Of a stretch of 64,000 nt of DNA, positions 1 through 9,158 are shown piece by piece; the stretch's first letter is position 1, and the number at the start of each line of letters is the position of its first letter. The notes below the pieces were generated by a model. The model had not been told where the DNA came from and searched no databases. It saw only the letters and a list, made by a program, of their open reading frames with translations. The position numbers and the translations under genes were made by a program. The stretch comes from Moraxellaceae bacterium (lineage in GTDB: Bacteria > Pseudomonadota > Gammaproteobacteria > Pseudomonadales > Moraxellaceae): the NCBI GenBank assembly GCA_004173455.1, contig SECL01000014.1, positions 1 to 64,000 on the forward strand, in the 5' to 3' direction.

Positions 1-106
1 AGTTTAAGCTGATTGCAGCAGTCAGTGTGGTTTTACCATGGTCAACGTGACCAATGGTGCCGACGTTTACGTGCGGCTTGTTACGTTCAAACTTGGCCTT
101 TGCCAT
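1..106 (-). CDS. tuf: Elongation factor Tu, N-terminal fragment (cut by window edge)
   Basis: The first 35 codons of EF-Tu, the GTPase that delivers aminoacyl-tRNA to the ribosome. The reverse complement reads [20 protein letters not shown] and continues into the P-loop GHVDHGKTT, which is diagnostic. The ATG is at 106-104 and is preceded by GAGGAATGACATC, a good ribosome binding site. It lies 107 nt downstream of fusA on the same strand, the classic last gene of the str operon. The rest of the gene is outside the window, so whether this is tufA or tufB cannot be told. Confidence 0.97.
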
Positions 107-125
107 GATGTCATTCCTCATCAAT

Positions 126-158
126 CAGCCCACTGTCATTAATATGAACAATGGACTG
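126..158 (-). promoter_or_regulatory. Hairpin in the fusA-tuf spacer
   Basis: On the minus strand CAGTCCATTGTT can pair with the following GACAGTGGGCTG, giving about 12 bp with three G-T wobbles around a short loop. It sits about 20 nt upstream of the tuf start and has no T-tract, so it is not an intrinsic terminator. A role in mRNA processing or in setting EF-G to EF-Tu output is only inference. Confidence 0.35.
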
Positions 159-213
159 GTAGGTTTTTAGTTTACTTTTAAATTATTGCTGTAAAGCACG
201 CCACAACAACGAA

Positions 214-2349
214 TTACTCGTCGTCGCCGCCTTTACCACCATTCTGGAACTTGGAAATGATGCCTTCAGCCACATTACGTGGAGTTTCAGCATACTTAAC
301 AAATTCCATGGAATAGGTTGCGCGACCTTGCGACATAGAACGCATGGAGGTTGCATAACCAAACATTTCGGACAATGGTACTTCAACACGGATCTGCTTG
401 GTACCGCCTGGCAGATCGTCCATACCCTGAATTACACCACGACGACGGTTTAAGTCGCCCATGATATCACCCATGTAGTCTTCCGGGGTTTCTACTTCAA
501 CCTTCATGATTGGCTCAAGCAGGATAGGATCAGCTTTCATGAAGCCCTGACGGAAAGCCATAGAGCCTGCCATCTTGAACGACAATTCATCAGAATCCAC
601 GTCGTGGTAAGAACCGTCAAACAGCACTGCTCTTACACCAACAACCGGATAGCCTGCCAGTACGCCATTTTTCATGCGTTCCTGAATCCCTTTGTCAACC
701 GCACCAAAGAATTCTTTTGGAACCGTACCACCAACCACTTCTTCAGCGAATTCGTAGTCTTTTTCACGGTCGTCGCCCAGTGGCTCCAGACGTAAATAAA
801 CATGACCGAATTTACCGCGACCACCAGTCTGGCGAACAAATTTGCCTTCCTGCTCAACCACTTTGCGGATCGTCTCGCGATAGGCAACCATTGGCTTACC
901 AATGTTTGCTTCAACGCCAAACTCACGCTTCATGCGGTCAACCAGAATCTCAAGGTGTAATTCACCCATCCCGGCAATAATAGTCTGTCCAGATTCTTCA
1001 TCAGTGTGAACACGGAATGACGGATCTTCTTTGGCCAGACGACCCAGCGCAATACCCATTTTTTCCTGATCGGCTTTGGTCTTCGGCTCAACAGCCAAGG
1101 AAATTACCGGATTCGGGAACACCATACGCTCAAGGGTAATGATGTTGTTTTCGTCACACAGGGTATCACCGGTGGTCACGTCTTTAAGACCGGCCACCGC
1201 TGCGATATCACCAGCACGGATTTCGTCAACGTCTTCACGGTCATTGGCATGCATCAATACGATACGGCCAACACGCTCTTTCTTGGCTTTAACCGGATTC
1301 CATACTGCAGAACCTGCTTTTAATACACCAGAATAAACGCGGATGAAGGTTAAGCTACCCACAAACTTGTCATTCATGATTTTAAATGCAAGGGCAGCAA
1401 ATGGCTCATCATCAGATGCAATACGCTCGCCAATGGTTTCGTCTCTGTCATCAAGGATACCCTTGATGGCTTCAACGTCGTTGGGCGCTGGCAAGTAACG
1501 AATAACCGCATCAAGCATCGCCTGAACGCCTTTATTCTTAAAAGCAGAACCACATAGCGTTGGCTGAATTTCACAAGCAATAGTACGAATACGCAATGCT
1601 TCATTAATCTGTTCTTCGGTTAAATCACCGTTTTCCAGATATTCATTCATCAGCTCTTCAGAGGCTTCAGCTGCTGATTCAACCATCTTCTCACGCCATT
1701 CGTTAGCGAGGTCTACCAGATGCTCTGGAATATCACCGTATTCGAATTTCATGCCCTGAGATGCTTCATCCCAGATGATGGCTTTCATTTTGATCAGATC
1801 GACAACGCCTTCAAATCCCTCTTCAGCACCAACCGGAATCACGATAGGTACAGGATTTGCGCCCAGACGGGTCTTCATTTGCTCAACGGCACGGAAGAAG
1901 TTGGCACCAGTACGATCCATCTTGTTCACAAATGCAATACGAGGCACTTTGTATTTATTTGCCTGACGCCATACGGTTTCAGACTGAGGCTGAACACCAC
2001 CTACAGCACAGTAAACCATGCAAGCACCATCAAGTACACGCATGGAACGCTCTACTTCAATCGTAAAGTCAACGTGTCCTGGGGTATCAATAATATTGAT
2101 ACGGTGTTTGGCAAAATTGTTTGCCATGCCAGACCAGAAACAGGTGGTTGCAGCCGAGGTAATGGTAATACCACGTTCCTGCTCTTGTTCCATCCAGTCC
2201 ATGGTCGCTGCACCTTCGTGCACTTCACCAATCTTGTGGCTTACGCCGGTATAATATAGAACACGCTCGGTAGTGGTGGTTTTACCGGCATCAATGTGCG
2301 CAGAAATACCAATATTACGATAGTTTTCTAGTGGGGTAGTACGAGCCAT
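214..2349 (-). CDS. fusA: Elongation factor G
   Basis: EF-G, the translocation GTPase, 711 aa, normal length for the family. Visible motifs are the P-loop [13 protein letters not shown] near residues 17-29, the switch [11 protein letters not shown], and the guanine-specificity motif NKMDRTGA. Domains II to V follow without interruption. The start [20 protein letters not shown] is the usual one and is preceded by AGGAAAGCAAGCAATC. It is the third gene of the str operon, after rpsL and rpsG, with a rather long 209-nt spacer from rpsG that contains a 13-bp hairpin. Nothing looks truncated. Identification is certain. Confidence 0.99.
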   Translation of the reverse strand: MARTTPLENYRNIGISAHIDAGKTTTTERVLYYTGVSHKIGEVHEGAATMDWMEQEQERGITITSAATTCFWSGMANNFAKHRINIIDTPGHVDFTIEVERSMRVLDGACMVYCAVGGVQPQSETVWRQANKYKVPRIAFVNKMDRTGANFFRAVEQMKTRLGANPVPIVIPVGAEEGFEGVVDLIKMKAIIWDEASQGMKFEYGDIPEHLVDLANEWREKMVESAAEASEELMNEYLENGDLTEEQINEALRIRTIACEIQPTLCGSAFKNKGVQAMLDAVIRYLPAPNDVEAIKGILDDRDETIGERIASDDEPFAALAFKIMNDKFVGSLTFIRVYSGVLKAGSAVWNPVKAKKERVGRIVLMHANDREDVDEIRAGDIAAVAGLKDVTTGDTLCDENNIITLERMVFPNPVISLAVEPKTKADQEKMGIALGRLAKEDPSFRVHTDEESGQTIIAGMGELHLEILVDRMKREFGVEANIGKPMVAYRETIRKVVEQEGKFVRQTGGRGKFGHVYLRLEPLGDDREKDYEFAEEVVGGTVPKEFFGAVDKGIQERMKNGVLAGYPVVGVRAVLFDGSYHDVDSDELSFKMAGSMAFRQGFMKADPILLEPIMKVEVETPEDYMGDIMGDLNRRRGVIQGMDDLPGGTKQIRVEVPLSEMFGYATSMRSMSQGRATYSMEFVKYAETPRNVAEGIISKFQNGGKGGDDE

Positions 2350-2386
2350 GATTGCTTGCTTTCCTAAAATTTAAGTCAAAACAGGA

Positions 2387-2427
2387 CGCATTAAACGAAT
2401 GTCATTCATGTACTTTCGTTTAATGCG
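2387..2427 (-). promoter_or_regulatory. 13-bp perfect stem-loop in the rpsG-fusA spacer
   Basis: CGCATTAAACGAA pairs perfectly with TTCGTTTAATGCG around a 15-nt loop, ending about 38 nt before the fusA start on the minus strand. No T-tract follows, so it is not a simple terminator. A weaker hairpin, CGCTC-GCAAG-GAGCG, lies upstream at 2470-2484. RNase processing or mRNA stabilisation is the likely role, but this is inference. Confidence 0.5.
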
Positions 2428-2558
2428 ACTAAAAAGAAATGCGCTTGCCTCAAATTCCGGCAAATCCCCCGCTCGCAAGGAGCGCGATGTTAAAACGGGC
2501 AGCAATACGCATGATTCTTCTCCTGATTGTTTGTTCAACAACAGCCTGTTTTGTCCGC

Positions 2559-3029
2559 TTAGAAGCGGTAGTGAGAGAAGGCTTTGTTGGCTTCAGCCAT
2601 ACGATGCACATCTTCACGTTTCTTAATCGCTGAACCTTTACCTTCAGCAGCATCCAGCAACTCACCAGCCAGACGCAGTGCCATGGTTTTTTCGGAACGC
2701 TTAACAGCAGCATCTACCAACCAGCGCATAGCCAGGGCGGTACGACGGGAGGGGCGTACTTCCATTGGCACCTGATAAGTAGCACCGCCAACACGGCGAG
2801 CCTTAACTTCAACCATGGGGCGAACTTTTTCTAGCGTGTTTTCGAAAAACTCAACAGGTTCAACTTTCGCTTTTTCCTGTACACGCTCAAGGGCGCCATA
2901 AACGATCCCTTCAGCAACAGATTTTTTACCATCTTGCATGACGTGGTTCATGAATTTGGCAATAGTTTGGCTACCGAATTTTGGATCCGGTAGAATTTCA
3001 CGGGCGGCGACGACGCGACGTCTTGGCAT
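2559..3029 (-). CDS. rpsG: 30S ribosomal protein S7
   Basis: S7 nucleates assembly of the 30S head by binding 16S rRNA. 156 aa, the standard bacterial length. It opens [20 protein letters not shown] and ends [13 protein letters not shown], both typical. The ATG at 3029 follows AAAAGGTTGTTATC. It is the second gene of the str operon, 164 nt after rpsL. In E. coli S7 represses its own translation by binding the rpsL-rpsG spacer; the spacer here holds a hairpin close to the start codon (see 3045-3083), so a similar control is plausible. Confidence 0.99.
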   Translation of the reverse strand: MPRRRVVAAREILPDPKFGSQTIAKFMNHVMQDGKKSVAEGIVYGALERVQEKAKVEPVEFFENTLEKVRPMVEVKARRVGGATYQVPMEVRPSRRTALAMRWLVDAAVKRSEKTMALRLAGELLDAAEGKGSAIKKREDVHRMAEANKAFSHYRF

Positions 3030-3044
3030 GATAACAACCTTTTA

Positions 3045-3083
3045 TGACACTTCAGGGCGATCCAGCAGATTGTACAAGTGTCA
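3045..3083 (-). promoter_or_regulatory. rpsG: Hairpin upstream of rpsG, candidate S7 translational operator
   Basis: On the minus strand TGACACTT pairs perfectly with AAGTGTCA across a 23-nt loop, ending 15 nt before the rpsG ATG and just beside its ribosome binding site. In E. coli the S7 autoregulatory site is in the same rpsL-rpsG spacer. Homology of the site is not shown here; the call rests on position and pairing. Confidence 0.4.
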
Positions 3084-3193
3084 TCTGTACTGTACGCTGG
3101 CCTTACTATACAACGCCGCTAGGCTACAAAACTTTTGCTAAATAATTTAGTCAGTCTCAAGCATAAACGGTGTCAGTTTTTAAGACGGACGTC

Positions 3194-3568
3194 TTATTTC
3201 TTAGGACGCTTAGTACCGTACTTAGAACGGGACTGTTGACGACCTTTAACACCAGCGCAATCGAGTGAGCCACGAACGGTGTGATAACGTACACCGGGCA
3301 GATCTTTAACACGACCGCCACGGATTAACACAACACTGTGCTCTTGCAGGTTATGGCCTTCACCACCAATGTAGCTTGATACTTCAAAACCTGAAGTCAA
3401 ACGTACACGACAAACTTTGCGCATGGCAGAGTTTGGCTTTTTAGGGGTAGTGGTATAAACACGTGTACAAACGCCACGGCGCTGTGGACACGCTTTGAGT
3501 GCAGGAACTTTGGACTTTTCAACCAAAGTACTGCGACCCTTGCGGATCAATTGATTCGTAGTTGCCAT
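3194..3568 (-). CDS. rpsL: 30S ribosomal protein S12
   Basis: S12 sits in the decoding centre of the 30S subunit. 124 aa from [11 protein letters not shown] to the end KYGTKRPKK. The ORF track extends 11 residues further, but the internal ATG at 3568 matches the family start and follows GGGAGAGAGTGCCAC. The loop [10 protein letters not shown] carries the two lysines of the wild-type streptomycin-sensitive form; the second loop [10 protein letters not shown] is also standard. It is the first gene of the str operon, with its own promoter and a 5' hairpin just upstream. Confidence 0.99.
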   Translation of the reverse strand: MATTNQLIRKGRSTLVEKSKVPALKACPQRRGVCTRVYTTTPKKPNSAMRKVCRVRLTSGFEVSSYIGGEGHNLQEHSVVLIRGGRVKDLPGVRYHTVRGSLDCAGVKGRQQSRSKYGTKRPKK

Positions 3569-3589
3569 GTGGCACTCTCTCCCGTAAAC

Positions 3590-3624
3590 AAAAAACCCCA
3601 AAAAGGTTCATCCCTTTTTGAGGG
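3590..3624 (-). terminator. Terminator-like hairpin in the str operon leader
   Basis: The minus strand reads CCTCAAAAAGG, loop GATGAA, CCTTTTTGGGG, then six T residues. It starts at or within a few bases of the predicted transcription start and ends about 20 nt before the rpsL ATG. It has the full shape of an intrinsic terminator but lies in front of an essential operon, so it may be an attenuator or a 5' stabilising stem-loop. Confidence 0.55.
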
Positions 3625-3630
3625 CATCAA

Positions 3631-3659
3631 ATTGTAGAGTATAAGGCGGTAAGGGTCAA
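3631..3659 (-). promoter_or_regulatory. Sigma-70 promoter of the str operon
   Basis: On the minus strand TTGACC and TACAAT are separated by exactly 17 bp, a near-consensus sigma-70 promoter. The predicted start is near 3624, giving a leader of about 56 nt before the rpsL ATG. No other comparably good promoter lies upstream of rpsL. Confidence 0.75.
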
Positions 3660-3820
3660 GATTTCATCACTACTGGTTTTGCCAATAGTGTGTCGCTATA
3701 TCCTGAGACCAGCTCACGCTACAATAAGATAGACAAGCCAACAAAATGGGGGCTGTTTGAGCAATATCAAGACATATGCTGCCTCAAAGTAGTGATAACT
3801 CCACTTACTTGCAGTAGTCA

Positions 3821-3859
3821 TAAAAAGAAGCCTGATTCAATCGTAATTGAATCAGGCTT
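3821..3859 (-). terminator. Terminator downstream of the EcsC-family gene
   Basis: AAGCCTGATTCAAT and ATTGAATCAGGCTT form a perfect 14-bp stem with a 4-nt loop, followed on the minus strand by CTTTTTA. It lies 60 nt past the stop of the EcsC gene and would also insulate the str promoter. A T-containing tail on the plus strand is weaker. Confidence 0.75.
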
Positions 3860-3887
3860 TCTGGCATGCAAACCCTGTGGGGTTTGT

Positions 3888-3914
3888 ACTGTCATCAATA
3901 TAATTGATGACAGT
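3888..3914 (-). other. Stem-loop directly after the EcsC-family stop codon
   Basis: ACTGTCATCAAT and ATTGATGACAGT form a perfect 12-bp stem with a 3-nt loop, 5 nt past the stop codon. There is no T-tract, so it is more likely a 3' mRNA-protecting stem than a terminator; the true terminator is the next hairpin downstream. Confidence 0.5.
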
Positions 3915-3919
3915 TTATA

Positions 3920-5569
3920 TTATGCGTTAGGTTTGGTATTTGCTTGCGCTTTGTCGGTACTGTTTGTTGAGTTATTGCCAGTTTTTGCGTTAGCACGACT
4001 TGTCGACTTGACTGCTTCTGCTTCGTCTTGTCCATTTACGCTACCTTCAGCTTTGCTACTGTTATTAGTGCTGGCTGAATCGGTTGCGGCTTTGGCTTTC
4101 GTTGCTGTGGCACGGCTGCGAGTGGGTTTCTTGGCTGTTGTATCCTTAGAATCTTGATCCTGAGCCACAGTATCTTGAGCAGCCTTATCTTTAGACGAAT
4201 CAGCCTGAGCAGCATTGCCCTGATCATCACTTGCAGTATCATCAATCATTTCATCGGCTAAGGCAGCCAGTTTGTCATGGATCTGCTCATCTTTGGTGGC
4301 GTCATCCACTTGCTGGGCATCATGCTCACGGCGGCTGCTTACCTCTACCTTGGCAATGTCGTCATTATGCAATACAGCGTCCTGAGCTTCTTTCTGAGCG
4401 GCTTTTTCTTCTTTACTGGCTGATTGTTTAGTATTAGGCAGTTTGTCTTCGATGGTCAACGGCTGTTGGTTTTCAGATTTCTGATCACTAGACTGTGCAA
4501 TACCTTGGCTTGCACCATGCTGACGCGCATGTTCAAAGACCTGCTTGGCACTCTCGGTCACTTCTTTTAATAAACGGCTGGTATACATGGCGCCAACAGC
4601 ACCACCAATCACTGGTGTTACTTTGTCGAGTAAAGCAGCACTAATACGCCACTTGAGCTGCCCATTGGAATCAGACAACAACTTAAATAAAGGTTCAAAA
4701 TCATTGCTAGAGCCCAGCATGGTTTGTAGACCTTGAATATTACCGCTTCCCAGCATAGCGCTTACACTATTCAAGCCAATTAAAATGGCCTGTTTTTCAG
4801 TAATCAGGCTAAGGTCAGCATTTGACAGTGCCTCAAAAATCATGGCACGGTCTTCAGGCTGATTAAGCTCAAAACCATAGGCACGGCCTGTTAAGTATAC
4901 CGCGCGTAATGCCAGAATCATGGACAGTGGAATATCAGCCGCAGCACCAGCCACACCAGTTGCACCACTAATCGCACCCTGCGCCATGCCGATATAACGG
5001 TTTTTTTCATTCAGGGCACGCGCTAAACGGCCAGAACGCGCTGTATCACCTTGCAGGTCGGCTAGTGTTTTCACCCCAGCTTCGTCAACAATATGATCAA
5101 TACCACTAACGGTTGAAGCAAAATCGGCCAGTAGTTCGAGCACCTGATCAGAAGCCTTATCAAAGCTACCGGCTGGCATTACCAGATTGGCCAGTTTATT
5201 AACGGTATTAAAGCGCTTACCCAGAATTTGCTTGGTAATTCCGGGCAATTGCTGGCGGAACAACTGATTGGCACGGTTTGGCATTGAAGAATTTTTACTT
5301 AAAGTTTGGTTATCGGTCGTCATATTAATCACACTATTAGCTGCAGGAATTTCGGATAAACGGCTTACTGAATTTTTAGCCAGTTGCTTGAGCAAGTTTT
5401 GCCCCAGATTTGATAGACTTTTACTGCCTGTGCGCAAATGATCAAACAAATCGGGTGAAGCTGTGGCGCTTGATGACGCTGTATTGTGCGTAACATCATT
5501 GGGTGTAACATCAGGCACAGATTCGGACGAAGCTTGTTTGTTTTGCGCACTACTCACTGAATCAGTCAT
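3920..5569 (-). CDS. EcsC-family protein with a long charged, Ala/Ser/Lys-rich tail
   Basis: 549 aa from MTDSVSSAQ. The track begins 18 codons earlier, but ATG 5569 has GAGG nine bases upstream and gives a better start. The central part, roughly residues 90-350, carries the EcsC-family signature, including GAISGATGVAGAAADIPLSM followed by LALRAVYLTGRAYGFEL. No signal peptide and no clear transmembrane helix; EcsC domains have amphipathic, membrane-leaning segments. The last 180 residues or so are low complexity, rich in Asp, Ala, Gln and Lys, with a basic KKPTRSRATATKAKA stretch like histone-tail proteins. Biochemical function is unknown. It stands alone, divergent from fabB, with two hairpins after the stop. 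Confidence 0.75.
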   Translation of the reverse strand: MTDSVSSAQNKQASSESVPDVTPNDVTHNTASSSATASPDLFDHLRTGSKSLSNLGQNLLKQLAKNSVSRLSEIPAANSVINMTTDNQTLSKNSSMPNRANQLFRQQLPGITKQILGKRFNTVNKLANLVMPAGSFDKASDQVLELLADFASTVSGIDHIVDEAGVKTLADLQGDTARSGRLARALNEKNRYIGMAQGAISGATGVAGAAADIPLSMILALRAVYLTGRAYGFELNQPEDRAMIFEALSNADLSLITEKQAILIGLNSVSAMLGSGNIQGLQTMLGSSNDFEPLFKLLSDSNGQLKWRISAALLDKVTPVIGGAVGAMYTSRLLKEVTESAKQVFEHARQHGASQGIAQSSDQKSENQQPLTIEDKLPNTKQSASKEEKAAQKEAQDAVLHNDDIAKVEVSSRREHDAQQVDDATKDEQIHDKLAALADEMIDDTASDDQGNAAQADSSKDKAAQDTVAQDQDSKDTTAKKPTRSRATATKAKAATDSASTNNSSKAEGSVNGQDEAEAVKSTSRANAKTGNNSTNSTDKAQANTKPNA

Positions 5570-5900
5570 AGTGCATGTCCTCGTTGCTTGTGGTTTCCAA
5601 ATAGTTAGATATGCCATAAGCATTTAGAATCTAAACATTTGTTTTGCTTGAAGCCACAATAGCAAGGAGTTTCTTGGCATCGCAACCCTGCCCCATAGTG
5701 TTTGTGTCGTATTCTGTGCAAAATACGTTATTGCTGTGTTATTGCCGCCTCGTTACTATATCAATGCTTGTGCTTTATAAACACTTTTGGTTTATCGCAT
5801 TGATTTTTGTATGATAGCCCGCTTGCACCTGTAAACTGATGTACTGCCGCTTGGATACGCTGCACGTTGACTTCAATCATTGAACCCTGGGATTATAAAT
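5570..5900. other. Intergenic region between the EcsC gene and fabB
   Basis: About 330 bases with no gene that I can support. It must carry the promoters of two divergent genes. A plausible fabB promoter lies at 5787-5815; the minus-strand promoter was not resolved. Confidence 0.6.
5787..5815 (+). promoter_or_regulatory. Probable promoter of the fabB-hemJ-thiD operon
   Basis: TTGGTT and TATGAT with a 17-bp spacer. This would start transcription near 5822 and leave a leader of about 80 nt before the fabB ATG at 5901. Confidence 0.5.
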
Positions 5901-7127
5901 ATGACTCGTGTTGTCATCACTGGATTAGGTATTTACTCTTGCTTAGGAAATGATCGTCAAACGGTTACGCATTCTCTCAAACAGGGCATTTCTGGTACGC
6001 GGTTTAATGAAAAATACGCCGAACTAGGCATGCGCAGTCAAGTCAGTGCTTCTGCCATAGCTGATTTTTCGCTGATTGATCGCAAGTTAAAACGCTTTAT
6101 GGGTGATGCTTCGGCGTTTGCGTATCTATCCGCACTGGCCGCCATTGCAGATGCTGGCCTTACACCCGAAGATGTGGGACAAAATCCACGCTATGGTGTG
6201 ACGGGTGGAACAGGTGGTGCATCTACAGCCACGATTGTTGAAGCCGCTGATGTGCTACGCGAAAAAGGTGCACGCAAGCTGGGTGCGACGCTGGTACCGC
6301 GCAATATGAGCAATACCATTACCGCCGCCATTGGTCTGGGTTTGAAGCTGCAAGGTATTAGCCACAGTATTTCTTCAGCCTGCGCCACTTCTGCTGATGC
6401 CATTGGCTATGCTGCACAGCTCATTCAGCTCGGCAAGCAGGATCTGATGCTGGCAGGTGGCGGTGAGGAAGATCACTGGACCCAGTCGATTTTGTTTGAT
6501 GGCATGGGCGCCATGAGCAGCCATTTTAATGACCAGCCTGAAACCGCTTCCCGTCCCTATTCGGTAGACCGTGATGGGTTTGTGATTGCGGGTGGCGGTG
6601 GTGTGGTGGTGGTTGAATCGCTGGAGCACGCGCAAAAACGTGGTGCGCGGATTCTGGCAGAATTGGTGGGCTATGGCGCCAGCAGTGACGGCTACGACAT
6701 GGTGGCGCCCAGTGGTGAAGGCGCTGCGCGTTGCATGCGTATGGCGCTGGATGAAGCACGCCAGCATGGCATTGAAAAAATTGATTACATCAATACCCAT
6801 GGCACCAGCACACCGATTGGCGACATTGCTGAGCTAAAAGCCATTCAGGAAGTATTTGGTGAAAACTGTCCGCCCATTAGCTCAACCAAATCCATGACAG
6901 GTCATAGCTTGGGAGCCGCCGGTGTACAGGAAATTATTTATTGCTTATTAATGCTGCAAGATCAATTTATTGCACCGTCCATTAATATCAAAGAGCTTGA
7001 TCCGCAAGCAGCAGGTTTTGATATTGTGCAACAAGCGCGCCCGGCTCGACTGAATACCGTAATGAGTAACAGTTTTGGTTTTGGTGGCACCAATGCCAGC
7101 CTGATTATCAAACGCTGGGAAGACTAA
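5901..7127 (+). CDS. fabB: Beta-ketoacyl-ACP synthase I
   Basis: Condensing enzyme of fatty acid elongation; FabB-type enzymes are needed for unsaturated fatty acids. 408 aa from [10 protein letters not shown], the normal FabB length; the seven extra residues in the track are unlikely because the ATG at 5901 starts the conserved strand and has GGGAT upstream. The active-site cysteine is in [14 protein letters not shown], the two histidines in [11 protein letters not shown] and TGHSLGAAG, and the lysine in STKSMTGHS. The C-terminus has [13 protein letters not shown]. It leads a compact operon with hemJ (2-nt gap) and thiD. It sits away from the fabD-fabG-acpP cluster at 15-17 kb. Confidence 0.95.
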   Translation: MTRVVITGLGIYSCLGNDRQTVTHSLKQGISGTRFNEKYAELGMRSQVSASAIADFSLIDRKLKRFMGDASAFAYLSALAAIADAGLTPEDVGQNPRYGVTGGTGGASTATIVEAADVLREKGARKLGATLVPRNMSNTITAAIGLGLKLQGISHSISSACATSADAIGYAAQLIQLGKQDLMLAGGGEEDHWTQSILFDGMGAMSSHFNDQPETASRPYSVDRDGFVIAGGGGVVVVESLEHAQKRGARILAELVGYGASSDGYDMVAPSGEGAARCMRMALDEARQHGIEKIDYINTHGTSTPIGDIAELKAIQEVFGENCPPISSTKSMTGHSLGAAGVQEIIYCLLMLQDQFIAPSINIKELDPQAAGFDIVQQARPARLNTVMSNSFGFGGTNASLIIKRWED

Positions 7128-7129
7128 TA

Positions 7130-7597
7130 ATGGCTCTGGAAACGCTGGTGATGCCACAAAGTTTTTTGTGGGTGAAGGCACTGCATATCATTGCGATTAT
7201 CTGCTGGTTTGCGGCACTGTTTTATTTACCACGCCTGTTTGTTTATCATGCCATGAGTGACGATACCGTAAGCCATCAGCGTTTTGAAGTGATGGAGCGT
7301 AAGCTATACCGCGGCATTATGTGGCCCTCACTGATTGGAGTGGCCATTACCGGCCATTTTCTGGTCGATATTGGTGATCCATATCGACACTATCATGAAG
7401 CGCTGTGGTTTTACCTAAAAATTAGTCTGGTGTTTTTTTTGGTGTTATATCACCTGCTATGTGGCTATTACCGCAAGCAACTGATTGGCAATCCGCACTA
7501 CAAAACCCATGTGTTCTGGCGCTACTTTAATGAAGTACCAACGCTTGCACTGATTGTTATTGTTATTTTGGTGGTGGTTAAACCAACCTTTGGTTAA
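7130..7597 (+). CDS. hemJ: Protoporphyrinogen IX oxidase HemJ (UPF0093 family)
   Basis: Inner-membrane enzyme that oxidises protoporphyrinogen IX, replacing HemY or HemG in Acinetobacter-like bacteria. 155 aa with four predicted helices. Family features include the first helix VKALHIIAIICWFAALFYLP with its conserved histidine, then RLFVYHA, and a third helix LKISLVFFLVLYHLLCGYY. It starts 2 nt after fabB, with GGGAAG at the fabB end as ribosome binding site, and thiD begins 3 nt after it. Presence of HemJ and of aerobic HemF (62 kb) suits an oxygen-using haem pathway. Confidence 0.88.
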   Translation: MALETLVMPQSFLWVKALHIIAIICWFAALFYLPRLFVYHAMSDDTVSHQRFEVMERKLYRGIMWPSLIGVAITGHFLVDIGDPYRHYHEALWFYLKISLVFFLVLYHLLCGYYRKQLIGNPHYKTHVFWRYFNEVPTLALIVIVILVVVKPTFG

Positions 7598-8401
<804 letters not shown>

Positions 8402-8421
8402 GTTGTTCCATTAGCTAAAAA

Positions 8422-8450
8422 CAAAAGACTGCATAAAAGCAGCCTTTTGA
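8422..8450 (+). terminator. Probable terminator after thiD
   Basis: CAAAAG-A-CTGC and GCAG-C-CTTTTG pair with one internal mismatch around a short loop, about 20 nt past the thiD stop. The T-tract is short, so the call is moderate. Confidence 0.45.
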
Positions 8451-8577
8451 CACTGATACCTAATTTTCGTTTGATGTTGATCACATTCTTATCAGCTAGT
8501 GCTCACGGCAGCGGATCATAAACTTCAAATATAGACAAGTCAGTCTAGTACACAATATTATTTAAAACTGTGAAAGA

Positions 8578-9000
8578 TTACTCGACTTCGATGACTTCGA
8601 AGTCATGGGTAATTTCCACACCGCCATCCATCAGCATTTTGCTAGCAGAGCAGTATTTTTCAGCCGATAAATGTACAGCTTTTTCCACCTGATTGGGCTT
8701 GATCTTACGCCCCGAAACCACAAAGTGCAGGTGAATCTTGGTGAATACCGCTGGAATGCTATCTGCCCGTTCTGCTTGAAGTTCACAGCGCACATCTGTG
8801 ATGTCCTGACGGGCTTTTTTGAGAATGGTGACAATATCAAATGAGGCACAACCACCTAGCCCCATCAGGATGAGCTCCATGGGACGCGCACCCCGGTTTT
8901 CACCACCGTATTCGGCTGAACCATCCATAATAATGGAATGACCACTTGCAGATTTGGCTTCAAAAGCAACATTTTCAAGCCAACAGACACTGGCGTGCAT
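8578..9000 (-). CDS. yhfA: OsmC/Ohr-family protein, YhfA type
   Basis: Member of the OsmC superfamily, whose best-known members reduce organic peroxides with a cysteine pair. 140 aa. The two family cysteines are visible in GLGGCASFDI (near residue 51) and in EKYCSASKML (near 117). The ATG at 9000 follows CAGGAGTTGCA. It is divergent from the CRP-family gene at 9159; yhfA is also crp's neighbour in E. coli, which supports the assignment. The physiological substrate of YhfA is not known. Confidence 0.85.
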   Translation of the reverse strand: MHASVCWLENVAFEAKSASGHSIIMDGSAEYGGENRGARPMELILMGLGGCASFDIVTILKKARQDITDVRCELQAERADSIPAVFTKIHLHFVVSGRKIKPNQVEKAVHLSAEKYCSASKMLMDGGVEITHDFEVIEVE

Positions 9001-9158
9001 TGCAACTCCTGCGTAAAGGTTTTAAAGTTAGGGATTGCCTCTACCCTAGCATAAATACTGCATGGATGATATTCAGTATGTATGCCAGTAAATCAACTTT
9101 TTAGTCAACATTGCATGACGGTAATGGTTTGAGGCATCAACTTTTGGGAATTTAAACT

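Noticed and set aside
1720-2259. Plus-strand ORF of 179 aa opposite fusA
   Set aside because: Shadow of a highly conserved gene; no ribosome binding site or family resemblance.
3690-4157. Plus-strand ORF of 155 aa
   Set aside because: Its 3' half is antisense to the EcsC gene tail and its hydrophobic look comes from reading Ala/Asp/Lys-rich DNA backwards. The hairpins at 3828-3914 cut through it.
6375-6800. Minus-strand ORF of 141 aa opposite fabB
   Set aside because: Antisense to the catalytic core of FabB; His-rich composition is a reading-frame artefact.
8470-8490. TGATCACA near the yhfA-vfr region as a Vfr autoregulatory site
   Set aside because: Only one half-site is recognisable and it lies past the end of yhfA, away from the vfr promoter.
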